NCBI RefSeq assembly: GCF_006439395.2
Contig: NZ_CP083950.1
Location: forward strand, 5,321,001-5,385,000
Reading direction: 5' to 3'
Origin: Mesorhizobium sp. B4-1-4
GTDB taxonomy: Bacteria > Pseudomonadota > Alphaproteobacteria > Rhizobiales > Rhizobiaceae
DNA length: 64,000 nt
The position numbers were made by a program, and so were the translations under genes. Positions 1 to 8,902 of this stretch are shown here, piece after piece. The first letter of the stretch is position 1. Each line of letters opens with the position of its first letter. The notes beneath the pieces are model-generated. The model searched no databases and was not told the origin of the DNA. It worked only from the letters and a program-made list of their open reading frames with translations.

Positions 1-405
1 GAGCGTGCGGGCGAAGGCCGCCCGGTTGAAGACGATGGTTTCCTGCGGCAGCCAGGCGATGCAGCCGTTTTCGCCGACAGTCAGCTTGACCCGCACTTCG
101 GCATGGTCGGATGCGGCGCGATAGACCTTCTCGCAGGCCTGGGTCGTTATCGTGGCGCTGGCATCCGCGCCGACATCCACATCCCATTCGAGGCGATCGC
201 CGCCGGTCAGTCCGCCGGCGGTGTTGATCAGGACCGCTTCCAGCGGCTCGACCGAAACGGCCGGCAGCCTGATCTTGGCGGAGCCGTCCTGATAGAGGCG
301 TCGCAGCCGCGTGCGGCCGCCTGCGCTGGCGCAGCCCAGCTGTGCCAGGCCCGCGGCGCGCTGGGCGCGAGGGGCCGAAAACCTCGTATATTCGATGGTG
401 TCCAC
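1..405 (-). CDS. ureD: Urease accessory protein UreD (N-terminal part, runs off the window)
   Basis: UreD helps load nickel into apo-urease, together with UreF and UreG in the cytoplasm. The minus strand encodes 135 residues that read as the start of UreD: an acidic/glycine stretch NTAGGLTGGD near residue 65, then TTQACEKVYRA and a WLPQETIVF motif near residue 120, all characteristic of the family. The only start in frame after the upstream stop is GTG at 405, giving VDTIEYTRF. The rest of the gene, and presumably ureABC and the other accessory genes, lie to the left of the window. No strong Shine-Dalgarno is visible. Divergent from the ACP gene at 608. Confidence 0.88.
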   Translation of the reverse strand, partial: MDTIEYTRFSAPRAQRAAGLAQLGCASAGGRTRLRRLYQDGSAKIRLPAVSVEPLEAVLINTAGGLTGGDRLEWDVDVGADASATITTQACEKVYRAASDHAEVRVKLTVGENGCIAWLPQETIVFNRAAFARTL

Positions 406-607
406 GCCGTCAGGTTAAGCACTGCGGCGGTTTTGTCGATATATAGCTTGTTGCTTGATGGCGTTTCCGTTTCTATAGAGGGAGCCACCTTGGTGCGGTC
501 ACGCGATGCCTGGCGGGGGTGTAAGGCGACGGTCGCGGCCTGATATCGAGGACAACAAGGCGCTGTTCAGTTGGCGTCGGGAAACGACAAAGTGGGGAAG
601 AAACCGT
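406..607. other. Divergent intergenic region ureD / ACP
   Basis: About 200 bases between two divergent genes, so promoters for both must lie here, but I see no convincing -35/-10 pair. I looked for a nod box (conserved ATC...GAT halves) because the downstream pair resembles nodFE and found none. A GGGGAAG Shine-Dalgarno precedes the ACP start at 608. Confidence 0.5.
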
Positions 608-862
608 ATGGCTGACCAGCTGGCAACGGAAATCATCGAGAAGATCAAGGCCCATGCCGAGCCGGGCGGTGAAGAAATCACCACCAGCACCGAATTGACG
701 GCGCTCGGCATCCATTCTCTGGAGCTGACGGAGATCATCTTCGATCTCGAGGAGCAGTATGGCATCGAGATCGAGATGAACACCGTCGATGCCTGGAGCA
801 ATCTCAAGAATGTTGGCGACATGGTCGAGGCCGTTCGCGCGCTGATCGCGAAAAAAGCCTGA
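608..862 (+). CDS. NodF-like acyl carrier protein
   Basis: 84-residue acyl carrier protein. The likely attachment serine for 4'-phosphopantetheine is Ser37 in LGIHSLEL. The C-terminal half (IEMNTVDAWSNLKNVGD, residues 56-72) closely resembles NodF, the specialised ACP for the polyunsaturated acyl chain of Nod factors, more than housekeeping AcpP; this is judged from memory of the family. The Asp that normally precedes the serine in the DSL motif is His36 here. Start chosen at ATG 608, seven bases after GGGGAAG; an upstream extension to 506 has no ribosome site. The stop is four bases from the ketosynthase gene, so the two are probably translated together. It could serve a chromosomal lipid pathway rather than nodulation. 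Confidence 0.85.
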   Translation: MADQLATEIIEKIKAHAEPGGEEITTSTELTALGIHSLELTEIIFDLEEQYGIEIEMNTVDAWSNLKNVGDMVEAVRALIAKKA

Positions 863-866
863 CCGA

Positions 867-2075
867 ATGCTGAAGCGCGTCGTCATTACCGGCATTGGTG
901 GGCTGTGCGGACTAGGCGCCGATGCGCAGGCAATCTGGGCCGAGATGCGGGCCGGCCGTTCGGCGATAGGCCCGATCGACAATCCTTTCCTGCACGATTT
1001 GAAGGTCAAGACCGGCTGCGAGATCAAGGCGCTGCCCGATCACGGCATCGAGCGCAGGCAACTGGTGTCGATGGACCGCTTCAGCCTGCTGGCTGTGATC
1101 GCGGCGAAGGAAGCCATGCAGCAGTCCGGCCTCGTCCCGCATGCGGACAACACTTACCGGATGGGCACGGTCATCGGCATCGGCGTCTGCGGGTTCGAGA
1201 CGATTGAGGAGAACTACCGGGCGATCCTGATCGAGGGCAAGAACCGCGCCGGCATTTTCACCGTGCCCAGGGTCATGCCTGGCGCTGCCGCCGGCCAGGT
1301 CAGCATGCATCTGGGCCTGCGCGGGCCCGTGTTCGGCGTCACCTCGGCCTGCTCTTCGGCCAACCATGCCATCGCCTCGGCGGTCGACCAGATCAGGCTC
1401 GGCCGCGCCGATGTCATGGTCGCCGGCGGCACCGAGGCGCCGCTGGTCTGGGGCGTGCTCAAGGGCTGGGAGGCGTTGCGCGTGCTGTCGCCCGACACGT
1501 GCCGGCCGTTCTCGGCCGATCGCCAGGGACTGGTGCTGGGCGAAGGCGCCGGCATGGCGGTTCTTGAAAGCTACGATCATGCCATGGCGCGTGGCGCCAC
1601 CATCCTCGCCGAAATCGCCGGTGCCGGCCTCTCGGCCGACGCCTCCGACATCGTCGCTCCGACAGTCGAGGGGCCGGAAGCGGCAATGCGCTTCTGCCTC
1701 GCCGATGCCGGGCTCAATCCAGAGGACATCGATTACCTCAACGCCCACGGCACCGGAACCAAGGCCAACGACCAGATCGAAACCAACGCGATCAAGCGCG
1801 TCTTTGGCGAGCATGCGCGCTCACTGTCGGTTTCCTCGACCAAATCGATGCATGCGCATTGCCTGGGCGCATCGGGCGGACTGGAGATGATCGCCTGTGT
1901 CATGGCGATCCGCGAGGGCGTCGTTCCGCCGACCGCGAATTACCGCGAACCCGATCCCGATTGCGATCTCGACGTGACGCCCAATGTCGCGCGCGAGCGC
2001 AAGGTGCGCGCCGCGATCAGCAACGGCTTTGCCTTCGGCGGAACCAACGCGGTGCTGGCGTTCAAGGCCATCTGA
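867..2075 (+). CDS. NodE-like beta-ketoacyl-ACP synthase (KAS II type)
   Basis: 402-residue condensing enzyme that would elongate an acyl chain on an ACP, presumably the partner encoded just upstream. The catalytic triad is intact: Cys162 in TSACSSANHA, His294 in NAHGTGT and His331 in the SMHAHCLGA segment. The N-terminus (VVITGIGGLCGLG), the QLVSMDRFSLLAVIAA segment and the end (ISNGFAFGGTNAVLAF) are strongly NodE-like. NodE sets the special acyl chain in Sinorhizobium and R. leguminosarum Nod factors. The setting beside urease genes and the lack of a nod box suggest a chromosomal paralogue. Alternative: a FabF-type enzyme for a very-long-chain or envelope lipid. Confidence 0.87.
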   Translation: MLKRVVITGIGGLCGLGADAQAIWAEMRAGRSAIGPIDNPFLHDLKVKTGCEIKALPDHGIERRQLVSMDRFSLLAVIAAKEAMQQSGLVPHADNTYRMGTVIGIGVCGFETIEENYRAILIEGKNRAGIFTVPRVMPGAAAGQVSMHLGLRGPVFGVTSACSSANHAIASAVDQIRLGRADVMVAGGTEAPLVWGVLKGWEALRVLSPDTCRPFSADRQGLVLGEGAGMAVLESYDHAMARGATILAEIAGAGLSADASDIVAPTVEGPEAAMRFCLADAGLNPEDIDYLNAHGTGTKANDQIETNAIKRVFGEHARSLSVSSTKSMHAHCLGASGGLEMIACVMAIREGVVPPTANYREPDPDCDLDVTPNVARERKVRAAISNGFAFGGTNAVLAFKAI

Positions 2076-2223
2076 TCCCGGGCCACCATCTGTCTCGGGC
2101 GGTGGACTGTCCGTGCGCGGCCAAACTGTCGCCGCATATTGATCATGCCGGGTCGCGCGCATAATTCTTGGCCTATCCCGCCACACCGCGCCCCTTGGCG
2201 CAAATCCCCCGCAGGAGTTCCCG

Positions 2224-2928
2224 ATGGCCGATTTGTCCGCCTTTCCGATCACCACCCGTTGGCCGGCCAAACATCCGGACCAGATCCAGCTCTATTCGGC
2301 AACGACGCCGAACGGAGTGAAGATATCGATCGCCCTGGAAGAGCTCGGCCTGCCCTATGAGCCGCACCTGATCAACATCAGCAAGGACGAAAGCTGGACG
2401 CCGGAGTTCCTGTCGCTCAATCCCAATGGCAAGATCCCGGCGATCATCGATCCCAACGGCCCGGACGGCAAACCGATCGGCCTGTTCGAATCCGGCGCCA
2501 TCCTGCTCTACCTCGCCGACAAGACCGGCCTGCTCGTCCCGGCGGACGCAGCCCGGCGCTACGAGACGATCCAATGGGTGTTCTTCCAGATGTCCTCAAT
2601 CGGGCCGATCTTCGGCCAGGTCGGTTTCTTCCACAAATTCGCCGGCCGCGAGATCGCCGACAAGCGCCCGCTGGAGCGCTATCGCGATGAATCGCGGCGG
2701 CTGATCGGCGTGCTGGACGGCAGGTTGAAGGGTCGAAAATGGATCATGGGCAACGACTACACCATCGCTGACATCTCGCTGCTCGGCTGGGTGCGCAACC
2801 TGATCGGCTTCTATGAAGCGCGCGACCTTGTCGGTTTTGATGACTTCGCCAATGTGGTGGCATGGCTGGAGCGCGGCTTGGCCCGCCCGGCGGTGCGGAA
2901 GGGCCTGACCATTCCGGCAAAGAACTGA
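2224..2928 (+). CDS. Glutathione S-transferase, Nu class (YfcG/Ure2p-like)
   Basis: 234-residue cytosolic GST. The N-terminal thioredoxin-like domain has the TTPNG motif at residues 27-31, the proline-bearing NGKIPAIID stretch, and the glutathione-binding FESGAILLYLADKTG segment around residues 90-105. The all-helical C-terminal domain has the N-capping box YTIADISLLGW. The TPN motif in place of a classical Tyr/Ser, with the ESGAILLYLA stretch, points to the YfcG-type group known for disulfide-bond reductase activity. ATG at 2224 follows AGGAG. Monocistronic as far as can be seen; no neighbour suggests a substrate. Confidence 0.88.
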   Translation: MADLSAFPITTRWPAKHPDQIQLYSATTPNGVKISIALEELGLPYEPHLINISKDESWTPEFLSLNPNGKIPAIIDPNGPDGKPIGLFESGAILLYLADKTGLLVPADAARRYETIQWVFFQMSSIGPIFGQVGFFHKFAGREIADKRPLERYRDESRRLIGVLDGRLKGRKWIMGNDYTIADISLLGWVRNLIGFYEARDLVGFDDFANVVAWLERGLARPAVRKGLTIPAKN

Positions 2929-2981
2929 CGCGGCCTGTCCAATAGACTGGCTGCCTGGCCGCGGATGACCGGGCCGCTCAG

Positions 2982-3299
2982 CTACTTGGTCTTTGCTTTC
3001 GGGCCGCCCTTGCCGATCACGGAGGCCGCGAGCGAGGCAGCGCCGCGCGCGGTTGCCACCACCGCGCCGGCCGCGATGTTCGCCGCTGTGCGAACGGCAC
3101 CGGTCTTGGCTGGCGCCGGTTTACGCGGGCTGGCTGTCTTCGCGGCGGCCGGCACGACCTTTCTCGGCGCGGCCTTGCCGAAAGCGGCCTTCGCGTCTTT
3201 CGAGCGCTCGGCAAGCGCTGGACCGGCACCGGCCTTCGCCTGACTGGCCTTCGCGGACCTGGTCTTGGCGGCTGCGGGTTTTCTTGCCTTGGTTGCCAT
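2982..3299 (-). CDS. Lys/Ala-rich low-complexity basic protein
   Basis: 105 residues made almost entirely of Ala, Lys, Pro, Arg and Ser, with repeated AKT/KPA-type units in the first two thirds, a more hydrophobic Ala/Gly stretch near residues 75-95 and a basic tail. This resembles the H1-like lysine-rich tails found in several bacteria, which bind nucleic acid, but I recognise no defined domain, so a DNA-binding role is only inference. I chose ATG at 3299 because AAGGGA lies seven bases upstream; a start eight codons earlier is possible. Confidence 0.65.
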   Translation of the reverse strand: MATKARKPAAAKTRSAKASQAKAGAGPALAERSKDAKAAFGKAAPRKVVPAAAKTASPRKPAPAKTGAVRTAANIAAGAVVATARGAASLAASVIGKGGPKAKTK

Positions 3300-3392
3300 T
3301 GGAAAATCCCTTACGCCAAACAATCGGGTTCTCGGCCATAACGGCGCGAAAGTCTTAAGGTTCCCGTCAAAAAATATCGAAAATTAAGCGGG

Positions 3393-4004
3393 TTAACCAA
3401 TGATCAGATCGGCGACCCGGCGCCGTGCCAGCACCCGTTCAATGTTGGGCATGTCGTTGGAGGCGATCCATGCGCGCGCATCCTCGTCGGAACGCCCATG
3501 GCCGTGCCAGCGTTCCATCAGGCGGCGTTCGAGTTCGTTGCGCGGCACCTCGACGAAGATCGAGTAATCGAACAGCGGCGCCAGCCGCGACCACGGCTCC
3601 TCATCGAGCAGCAGATAATTGCCTTCGACCAAGATGAATTTGGTCTCGGTGCCGATGATCGCCGCCGCCGCACGCGATAGTTCCATGCTGCGGTCGAAGA
3701 CCGGGATGGCGATGTCGGGTTCGCCGGCACGAATGCGTTTCAGCAAGGTTTCGAAGCCGGCGAAATCGAAGGTTTCCGGCGCGCCCTTGCGCGCGCGCAG
3801 GCCGCGCTGGTCGAGCACGACGTCGTCGTAGTGGAAGCCATCCATAGGCACGACTTTCACGGCCCCTTCCGGCAGCAGGTCATGCAGGCCGGCCGACAGC
3901 GTCGACTTGCCTGCGCCGGGCGGCCCGGCAATGGCGACGATGAAGCGCTTTGCCTTGCCGGCGCGCTTGAAGATGGTGGCGGCCAGGTGGGCGATTTCGG
4001 ACAT
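3393..4004 (-). CDS. P-loop kinase of the uridine kinase / PanK-like superfamily
   Basis: 203 residues. Walker A GPPGAGKST at about residues 25-33, then the MDGFHYDD motif typical of the uridine kinase, phosphoribulokinase and PanK group, and the LVEGNYLLLD strand-loop. The family phosphorylates small hydroxylated molecules; rhizobial FrcK and E. coli YggC are relatives of unknown or sugar-related function. Substrate not predictable. ATG at 4004 follows GAGG at good spacing; a longer frame to 4061 has no better start. It lies on the same strand as the mutarotase-like gene upstream, about 95 bases away, so a small sugar-related operon is possible. Confidence 0.75.
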   Translation of the reverse strand: MSEIAHLAATIFKRAGKAKRFIVAIAGPPGAGKSTLSAGLHDLLPEGAVKVVPMDGFHYDDVVLDQRGLRARKGAPETFDFAGFETLLKRIRAGEPDIAIPVFDRSMELSRAAAAIIGTETKFILVEGNYLLLDEEPWSRLAPLFDYSIFVEVPRNELERRLMERWHGHGRSDEDARAWIASNDMPNIERVLARRRVADLIIG

Positions 4005-4099
4005 GGGAGCCTCACTTGCCTGGATGATCGGCACGGTGTTTCCGCCGCATTTTGACGGCACTCGCTGGAAATTTCAAACCCCGTGTTGCGCAACCCGGC

Positions 4100-5200
4100 T
4101 CAAACAGGGACGGGCTGGCCAATGCGCAGGAAATCGTCGTCGAAGGGGACGTTCCATTGGGTGTCGCCGGCCGCGAGCCGCATCTGGCCGTTGGCCGTGG
4201 CGATCGCCCGCGGCGGCGTGCCGCCTGACAGGGGCAAAGCGCCGATGATATGGCGAAAGGAAAAACTGTGCCCTTCACCGAGCGTAAACGCTGTCGCCAC
4301 CCCTTCGCGCTTCAGCCAGTTGTCGCCGATCGAGGCGGCATGGCCGACGGCCGTGCGCCCATCCTCGATGCCGAGCACGCCCAGATGACGGCCGCTCCAG
4401 GGCGCGTAATCGCGCCCGCCATTGCTGAGCCACAGCATGGTGACCGGCAGTTCGGCCGGGTTCTTCAGCACCAGCACAAGGTCCTCCTCGGCACGGCGCG
4501 CCAGCGCCGTCCAGCCCGGCCCGCCATGGTCAGCCTCGACAAGGGTGACGAAATCCTCGCGCCGGTCCTCCATGCGGTACTGCGTCAGGTCGAGCGTGCC
4601 GCCGCCAGCGGTGGGAAAATGGCTAAGGTCCGCCGACCGCGCCGGATAGGCCAGCATGAACCGGCCGCGCGCGGGGTCCGGCTCCAGCGGATCGGCCGGC
4701 GTCGCGGCAAGGCGCTTCGGCGAAAAGGCCAGCCTGCCGCCGCCCGTCATCACCGTCATTGGATGGTGGGCGACCGAAATCGCGCCGGACCCGCCGGAAA
4801 ACACATGTTCCTGATAGAGGAAGGGATGGTCGTCGATGAGCGTGAGGGTCTTGTCAACGCTGGCGCCCATGACCCTGTGCCGCAGCCGGAACACAGCCCG
4901 CCAGCCGCCCTCCGTCGCGCCGCTGTCGACCAGGTCCCAGGCGCTGTTGGCCGGCCAGCCATGCAGCGGCGCCGCCTCGACATCGCTGCGTGAAAACGGC
5001 GCGCACAGGAAGTCGCCGGACAGCCGGACCGTGCCTTGCGGCAGGTCCTTGGGCAGCGCCTCGCCCGCATCGACCCATGGCGCGCGGTGCAGCGGTTTTA
5101 TCAGGCGGCCGCCGCTCTCGACGGTCATGTCGGCGATATGGCCGACGGTGAGATCGAGCGAAACCGAAATGCCCTTGGCCGTGATCGTGCAGGTATCCAT
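4100..5200 (-). CDS. Galactose mutarotase-like superfamily protein
   Basis: 366 residues with the beta-sandwich style of aldose 1-epimerases and related proteins: many Gly-rich strands, a central SVAHHPMTVM segment and FCAPFSR-like FLCAPFSRS near residue 65. The family interconverts sugar anomers or binds sugars, but I cannot identify the catalytic His/Glu pair with confidence. ATG at 5200 follows GGGTGAG; earlier in-frame codons to 5281 lack a ribosome site. Possibly cotranscribed with the kinase downstream, divergent from the D,D-carboxypeptidase gene. Confidence 0.6.
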   Translation of the reverse strand: MDTCTITAKGISVSLDLTVGHIADMTVESGGRLIKPLHRAPWVDAGEALPKDLPQGTVRLSGDFLCAPFSRSDVEAAPLHGWPANSAWDLVDSGATEGGWRAVFRLRHRVMGASVDKTLTLIDDHPFLYQEHVFSGGSGAISVAHHPMTVMTGGGRLAFSPKRLAATPADPLEPDPARGRFMLAYPARSADLSHFPTAGGGTLDLTQYRMEDRREDFVTLVEADHGGPGWTALARRAEEDLVLVLKNPAELPVTMLWLSNGGRDYAPWSGRHLGVLGIEDGRTAVGHAASIGDNWLKREGVATAFTLGEGHSFSFRHIIGALPLSGGTPPRAIATANGQMRLAAGDTQWNVPFDDDFLRIGQPVPV

Positions 5201-5402
5201 AGCGTGCTCACCCGATTCTGAAGGCGCAAGCAGAACCCTTTCGGCGCCCTTCGCGCAAGCACCGCAACCGGCATTTTGCATCAGCGGTGCCTGCGAAGGC
5301 GGACAATCCTGGGGCTAACCACCATTAACCAAATGGACGCATCAATCGCGTTACGTTAGCTTCGCCTCATCTCAGCAACACCATCGCCAGAACAGACCTG
5401 CC

Positions 5403-6296
5403 TTGTCCAATTTGCGTTCCTTCCCGTTTGTCCAGAGACTTTTCGTCGCTCTTGGCCTGTTGCTGCTTGTTGCCGGCTGCTCGACCACGACCCCGCCGGA
5501 CTCGGTGCTGGCCGTGCCCGCGCCACCGCAGAAATACGCAGCGATCGTCGTCGACGCCAGGACCGGCAAGCAGCTGTTCGAAGTCAACTCGACGGCGCAG
5601 CGCTATCCGGCGTCGCTGACCAAGATGATGACGCTCTATCTCCTGTTCGAGGCGATGGACTCCGGCCGCGTCACCAAGGAAACCCAAATCCCGGTGTCGG
5701 ATCACGCCGCCTCGCAGCCGCCCACCAAGATGCGCTTCCGGCGCGGGGAGTCCATCGACGTCGATTCCGCCATTCGCGCCATCGTCGTCAAATCGGCCAA
5801 TGATGTAGCGGTGGCGGTCGGCGAATATCTCGGCGGCTCGGAGGACCAGTTCGCCGCCATGATGACATCCAAGGCGCGCGCGCTCGGCATGACCGGCACC
5901 ACCTTCCGCAACGCATCCGGCCTGCCCGACAATGGCCAGATGACGACGGCGCGCGACATGGCGGTGCTCGGCATGGCCCTGCGTCAGCGCTTTCCCCAGC
6001 ATTTCCACTATTTCTCCGAAAGCGATTTCATGTTCCGCGGCAGGCTGGTGCGCGGCCACAACGACATGCTCGGCCGCGTGCGCGGCGTCGACGGCATCAA
6101 GACCGGCTACATCAGGGCTTCCGGCTTCAACATCGTCACCTCCTACAATGCCGATGGCCGCCAGCTGATCGTGGTGGTGATGGGCGCCGACAGCGCCCGC
6201 CAGCGCAACGACCATGTCGAGGCGCTGATCCAGCGCAGCCTCTCGCCCGCGATGGCCGACAGCAAGGCAAGGCTGATGTTCGCCGAACAGCAGTAG
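5403..6296 (+). CDS. D-alanyl-D-alanine carboxypeptidase lipoprotein (penicillin-binding, S11 family)
   Basis: 297 residues. A lipoprotein signal ends in LVAGC with Cys26, so the enzyme is probably membrane-anchored in the periplasm. The three penicillin-binding motifs are intact: SLTK with nucleophile Ser71 and Lys74, SAN at 131-133, and KTG at 233-235. It would trim the terminal D-Ala from peptidoglycan stem peptides. The first usable codon is TTG at 5403, which gives a natural signal peptide. Compared with DacA it has a short C-terminus after the catalytic domain, without the usual second domain and amphipathic helix, in keeping with anchoring through the N-terminal lipid. Confidence 0.88.
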   Translation: MSNLRSFPFVQRLFVALGLLLLVAGCSTTTPPDSVLAVPAPPQKYAAIVVDARTGKQLFEVNSTAQRYPASLTKMMTLYLLFEAMDSGRVTKETQIPVSDHAASQPPTKMRFRRGESIDVDSAIRAIVVKSANDVAVAVGEYLGGSEDQFAAMMTSKARALGMTGTTFRNASGLPDNGQMTTARDMAVLGMALRQRFPQHFHYFSESDFMFRGRLVRGHNDMLGRVRGVDGIKTGYIRASGFNIVTSYNADGRQLIVVVMGADSARQRNDHVEALIQRSLSPAMADSKARLMFAEQQ

Positions 6297-6326
6297 CAAG
6301 AGAGGGGCATCGGCGCCGCCCTTGAT

Positions 6327-6512
6327 TTCGTCATCCCAGGGCGAAGCAGCCGCGCAGCGGCGTCGCGGAGACCTTGGGATCCATGCCGCGACCTTGCCAC
6401 GGAGTGCAGCAGAGCGGAGTTCCGCACCGCAGCGGCATTTTGGAAGTCGCGGCATGGATCCTCGGGTCTGCGCCGCGTCGCTGCGCTCCTTGCTCCGCTC
6501 GTGGATGACGAA
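6327..6512. repeat. Intergenic repeat family A, copy 1
   Basis: About 186 bases bounded by TTCGTCATCC on the left and its inverse GGATGACGAA on the right. Inside are two inner arms around GGATCCATG / CATGGATCC. The whole unit is an imperfect inverted repeat with a variable centre. Further copies occur at 24066, 33837 and, interrupted by an IS, 35326. No gene lies in 6297-6719; the rest of that stretch shows nothing I can name except the ribosome site of the next gene. Confidence 0.85.
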
Positions 6513-6719
6513 GTTCGAGAGGCTTCGGCTAATCTCGAATGTCTAGATGATGCGCCGCCTTCAGCCCGCCAAGAGCCGCCAAAGACCCGCAGCCGGCTAT
6601 CGTCTTGCAGCTGTCACGCAATCGTGCGGAAGACATGGCATAGGCTGCGGAAACCGACAGTGGATATGTCCCGCCACCTCGGCGTATCCTCCCGTGCAGC
6701 GCGACAGCAGGAGCCCATC

Positions 6720-7649
6720 ATGAGCACCACTCCCAAGGCATCCGAGCAGCAAGGCGCCGACAATCAGAACGACAGCGGCGGCGAATATCTCGAGGCGCCG
6801 ACCACGCAGGAGGATTTGCACGGGGTTTCGGACGAGCATTTCGACACGCCCGAAGTGCCGGACTCCGAACCGGCTGGCCCAGGCGCGTCGCGGATAAAGC
6901 CTAAGAAGAAGCCATCGGCGATCTCGGGCCGCAAATTCCGCAAGCGCGACCTGGTGCGCATCGACGATCTCAGGCCGAGCCTCGCCGACCGCATCCGCTC
7001 CGACCATCCTGACCTGCCCAGGGGCGCCCGCATCAGCCGCGAGGAGCTCGGCCGCTACCGCATGCGCTACATGGAAGAGCTGCTGCAGCAGGAGCACGGC
7101 GAATTCTCCGAACTCGACCGCCAAGTGGTGGAATCGATCGCCCGGCAGGACACGATCTCCGAAAACTCGGAAGAGGAGTTCGAGGAGCACCGCTCTTTCG
7201 CTGACCGCATCTCCGACAACATGGCCGCCTTCGGCGGCAGCTGGTGGTTCCTGATCTCGTTTGCAAGCGTGCTTCTGGTGTGGATCGGCATCAATCTGTT
7301 CGAGGGCATGGCCGGCGCCTTCGATCCCTACCCCTTCATCCTGCTCAACCTGCTGCTCTCCTGCATCGCCGCCATCCAGGCGCCTGTCATCATGATGAGC
7401 CAGAAGCGCCAGGAAGTGAAAGACCGCCTGCGCTCCTTCAACGACTACCGCGTCAACCTCAAGGCCGAGCTCGAAGTGCGCCACCTGCATGAAAAACTCG
7501 ACTACCTCATCTCGCGCCAATGGACGCGGCTGGCCGAAATGCAGCAGATGCAGCTCGACGCCATGCACGAGCTGGCGGGAGCGAAAAAGGCGAAACGGGC
7601 GACGCGTGGCGTGAGAAGAAGGACGGTGAAGAGTGAGGTGGAAGGGTGA
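6720..7649 (+). CDS. DUF1003 family membrane protein
   Basis: 309 residues. A long acidic, disordered N-terminus (about residues 1-95) is followed by a DUF1003 domain at roughly 155-270: two membrane helices (WWFLISFASVLLVWIGINLF and the PYPFILLNLLLSCIAAIQ segment) joined by a short loop, then a charged coiled helix with KDRLRSFNDYRVNLKAELE. The function of the family is unknown. The C-terminal tail is strongly basic. I chose ATG 6720, seven bases after GGAG; the frame is open further upstream, but that part overlaps the repeat region and lacks a ribosome site. Confidence 0.82.
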   Translation: MSTTPKASEQQGADNQNDSGGEYLEAPTTQEDLHGVSDEHFDTPEVPDSEPAGPGASRIKPKKKPSAISGRKFRKRDLVRIDDLRPSLADRIRSDHPDLPRGARISREELGRYRMRYMEELLQQEHGEFSELDRQVVESIARQDTISENSEEEFEEHRSFADRISDNMAAFGGSWWFLISFASVLLVWIGINLFEGMAGAFDPYPFILLNLLLSCIAAIQAPVIMMSQKRQEVKDRLRSFNDYRVNLKAELEVRHLHEKLDYLISRQWTRLAEMQQMQLDAMHELAGAKKAKRATRGVRRRTVKSEVEG

Positions 7650-7920
7650 GAGCCTACGAAGTTTTGGTTCCTCCCCCGCGTGGAATGGGGGTCCGATGAA
7701 CGGGCGAGACCCGTGGCTCGCCCCGGCAAGTGGCTCGGCGAAGCCGAGACGGGGAGGGAGGCGCCATATATAAATAGTCGACACCAGCGGCAGGGGCGCC
7801 TCGCATCCCATCATGGGCGCCACACAATCGCCAATTGCCCGTTGAAGCCCGCGCCCGCTTCCGCTAAGAAGCCGTGACTTGCCGGTTCACCGGCTGGTTC
7901 GTTTTCCGCATCGTCGGAAA
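7650..7920. other. Gene-free region before tRNA-Arg
   Basis: About 270 bases with no convincing gene. It contains GC-rich self-complementary stretches around 7680-7770 that look like degenerate repeat DNA, then the promoter side of the tRNA. No clear terminator for the DUF1003 gene. Confidence 0.4.
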
Positions 7921-7997
<77 letters not shown>

Positions 7998-8085
7998 GAC
8001 CTTCAAGCAATACCACCGCCTCACGCTCTCGGCTCCAGCCGCGGCACCCAGCCTTGGCCGGTCACGGCCACAATCCGTTCTCCCC

Positions 8086-8688
8086 CTACGATGAAGGCAC
8101 GCGCGGCTCCTCCACCAGATAAAACCTATCCTTCGGCGAAAAGTCCGTGATCAGAAATGAAAACGAGGCTGTCTCCAGCGGGTCGACCTTGCCCTTGCGG
8201 AACAGCAGCCTGTCATAGGGCTCGAAGTCGCGTTTGAATTCGGCGAAGCTGTCGGACTTGATCATGTTGTCCTCGCGCTGCGCCTGGTCGAAGGACAGCC
8301 CGTCGCCATAGTCGCTCGGCCGGTTCATGATCGGCTGCAGCTCGAATTCGAATTCGATCCAGGCGTCGCCGCTGTTGTTGCGGGCGACGATCTTCAGCGG
8401 CAGGAAGCCGGTCGCGTAGTTGCCCGCCGTTCCGAACGGCTGGATCGGCATGGCGGCGCGTATGGTCAGCGTCACCGGGTCCGCGGTCTCCAGTTCCTCG
8501 GTGACCACGATCGGGTCGGTGCGCGTTCCGGCGCCGGTGGCCGAAAGGATCCTGAAGCCGCCGAGTTCGTCCGAGAACGAGTAGGCGCCCGCCTGGAAGA
8601 TTTTGGCGCCGTCGGCTTCGGCGCGCGGGCAGTCCGCGGCCAGCAAAGCCGCACACACCTGCACACAGCGCAAGCCTCGACCCATCAT
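8086..8688 (-). CDS. Exported protein of unknown function
   Basis: 200 residues. The start MMGRGLRCVQVCAALLAADC has the basic-hydrophobic pattern of a signal peptide, with a likely cleavage after AEA near residue 25. The rest is a soluble domain rich in beta-strand patterns (FRILSATGAGTRTDPIVVTE, then DAWIEFEFELQP). I do not recognise a family. The start is one of two adjacent ATG codons at 8688/8685. It is read towards the tRNA gene and stands alone; no functional context. Confidence 0.65.
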   Translation of the reverse strand: MMGRGLRCVQVCAALLAADCPRAEADGAKIFQAGAYSFSDELGGFRILSATGAGTRTDPIVVTEELETADPVTLTIRAAMPIQPFGTAGNYATGFLPLKIVARNNSGDAWIEFEFELQPIMNRPSDYGDGLSFDQAQREDNMIKSDSFAEFKRDFEPYDRLLFRKGKVDPLETASFSFLITDFSPKDRFYLVEEPRVPSS

Positions 8689-8902
8689 GGCTCAAGTATG
8701 GACGACAATTGCCCGGCCGCCTACTGGCATCAGACGGCATGATGGCGACCGCGATCGATGGGGTTCGCCCACAGGGTAGCCGCAGGCAAGGGCGCTGCCA
8801 CAAGAGGGCGAGCTGGGGTTGTCGGATCCGCCGGCGGACCGCCGGAACACACCCTCGCGGCCCGCTGACGGACAAGGTGCTGTGTCAGCCGGTCGCCTTG
8901 CC

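Noticed and set aside
411..607. nod box before the nodFE-like pair
   Set aside because: The conserved ATC-GAT spaced elements are not present on either strand of this interval.
6501..6719. Longer DUF1003 protein starting in the repeat region
   Set aside because: The frame starts at the edge of repeat A and the added 73 residues look like noncoding translation; GGAG supports 6720.
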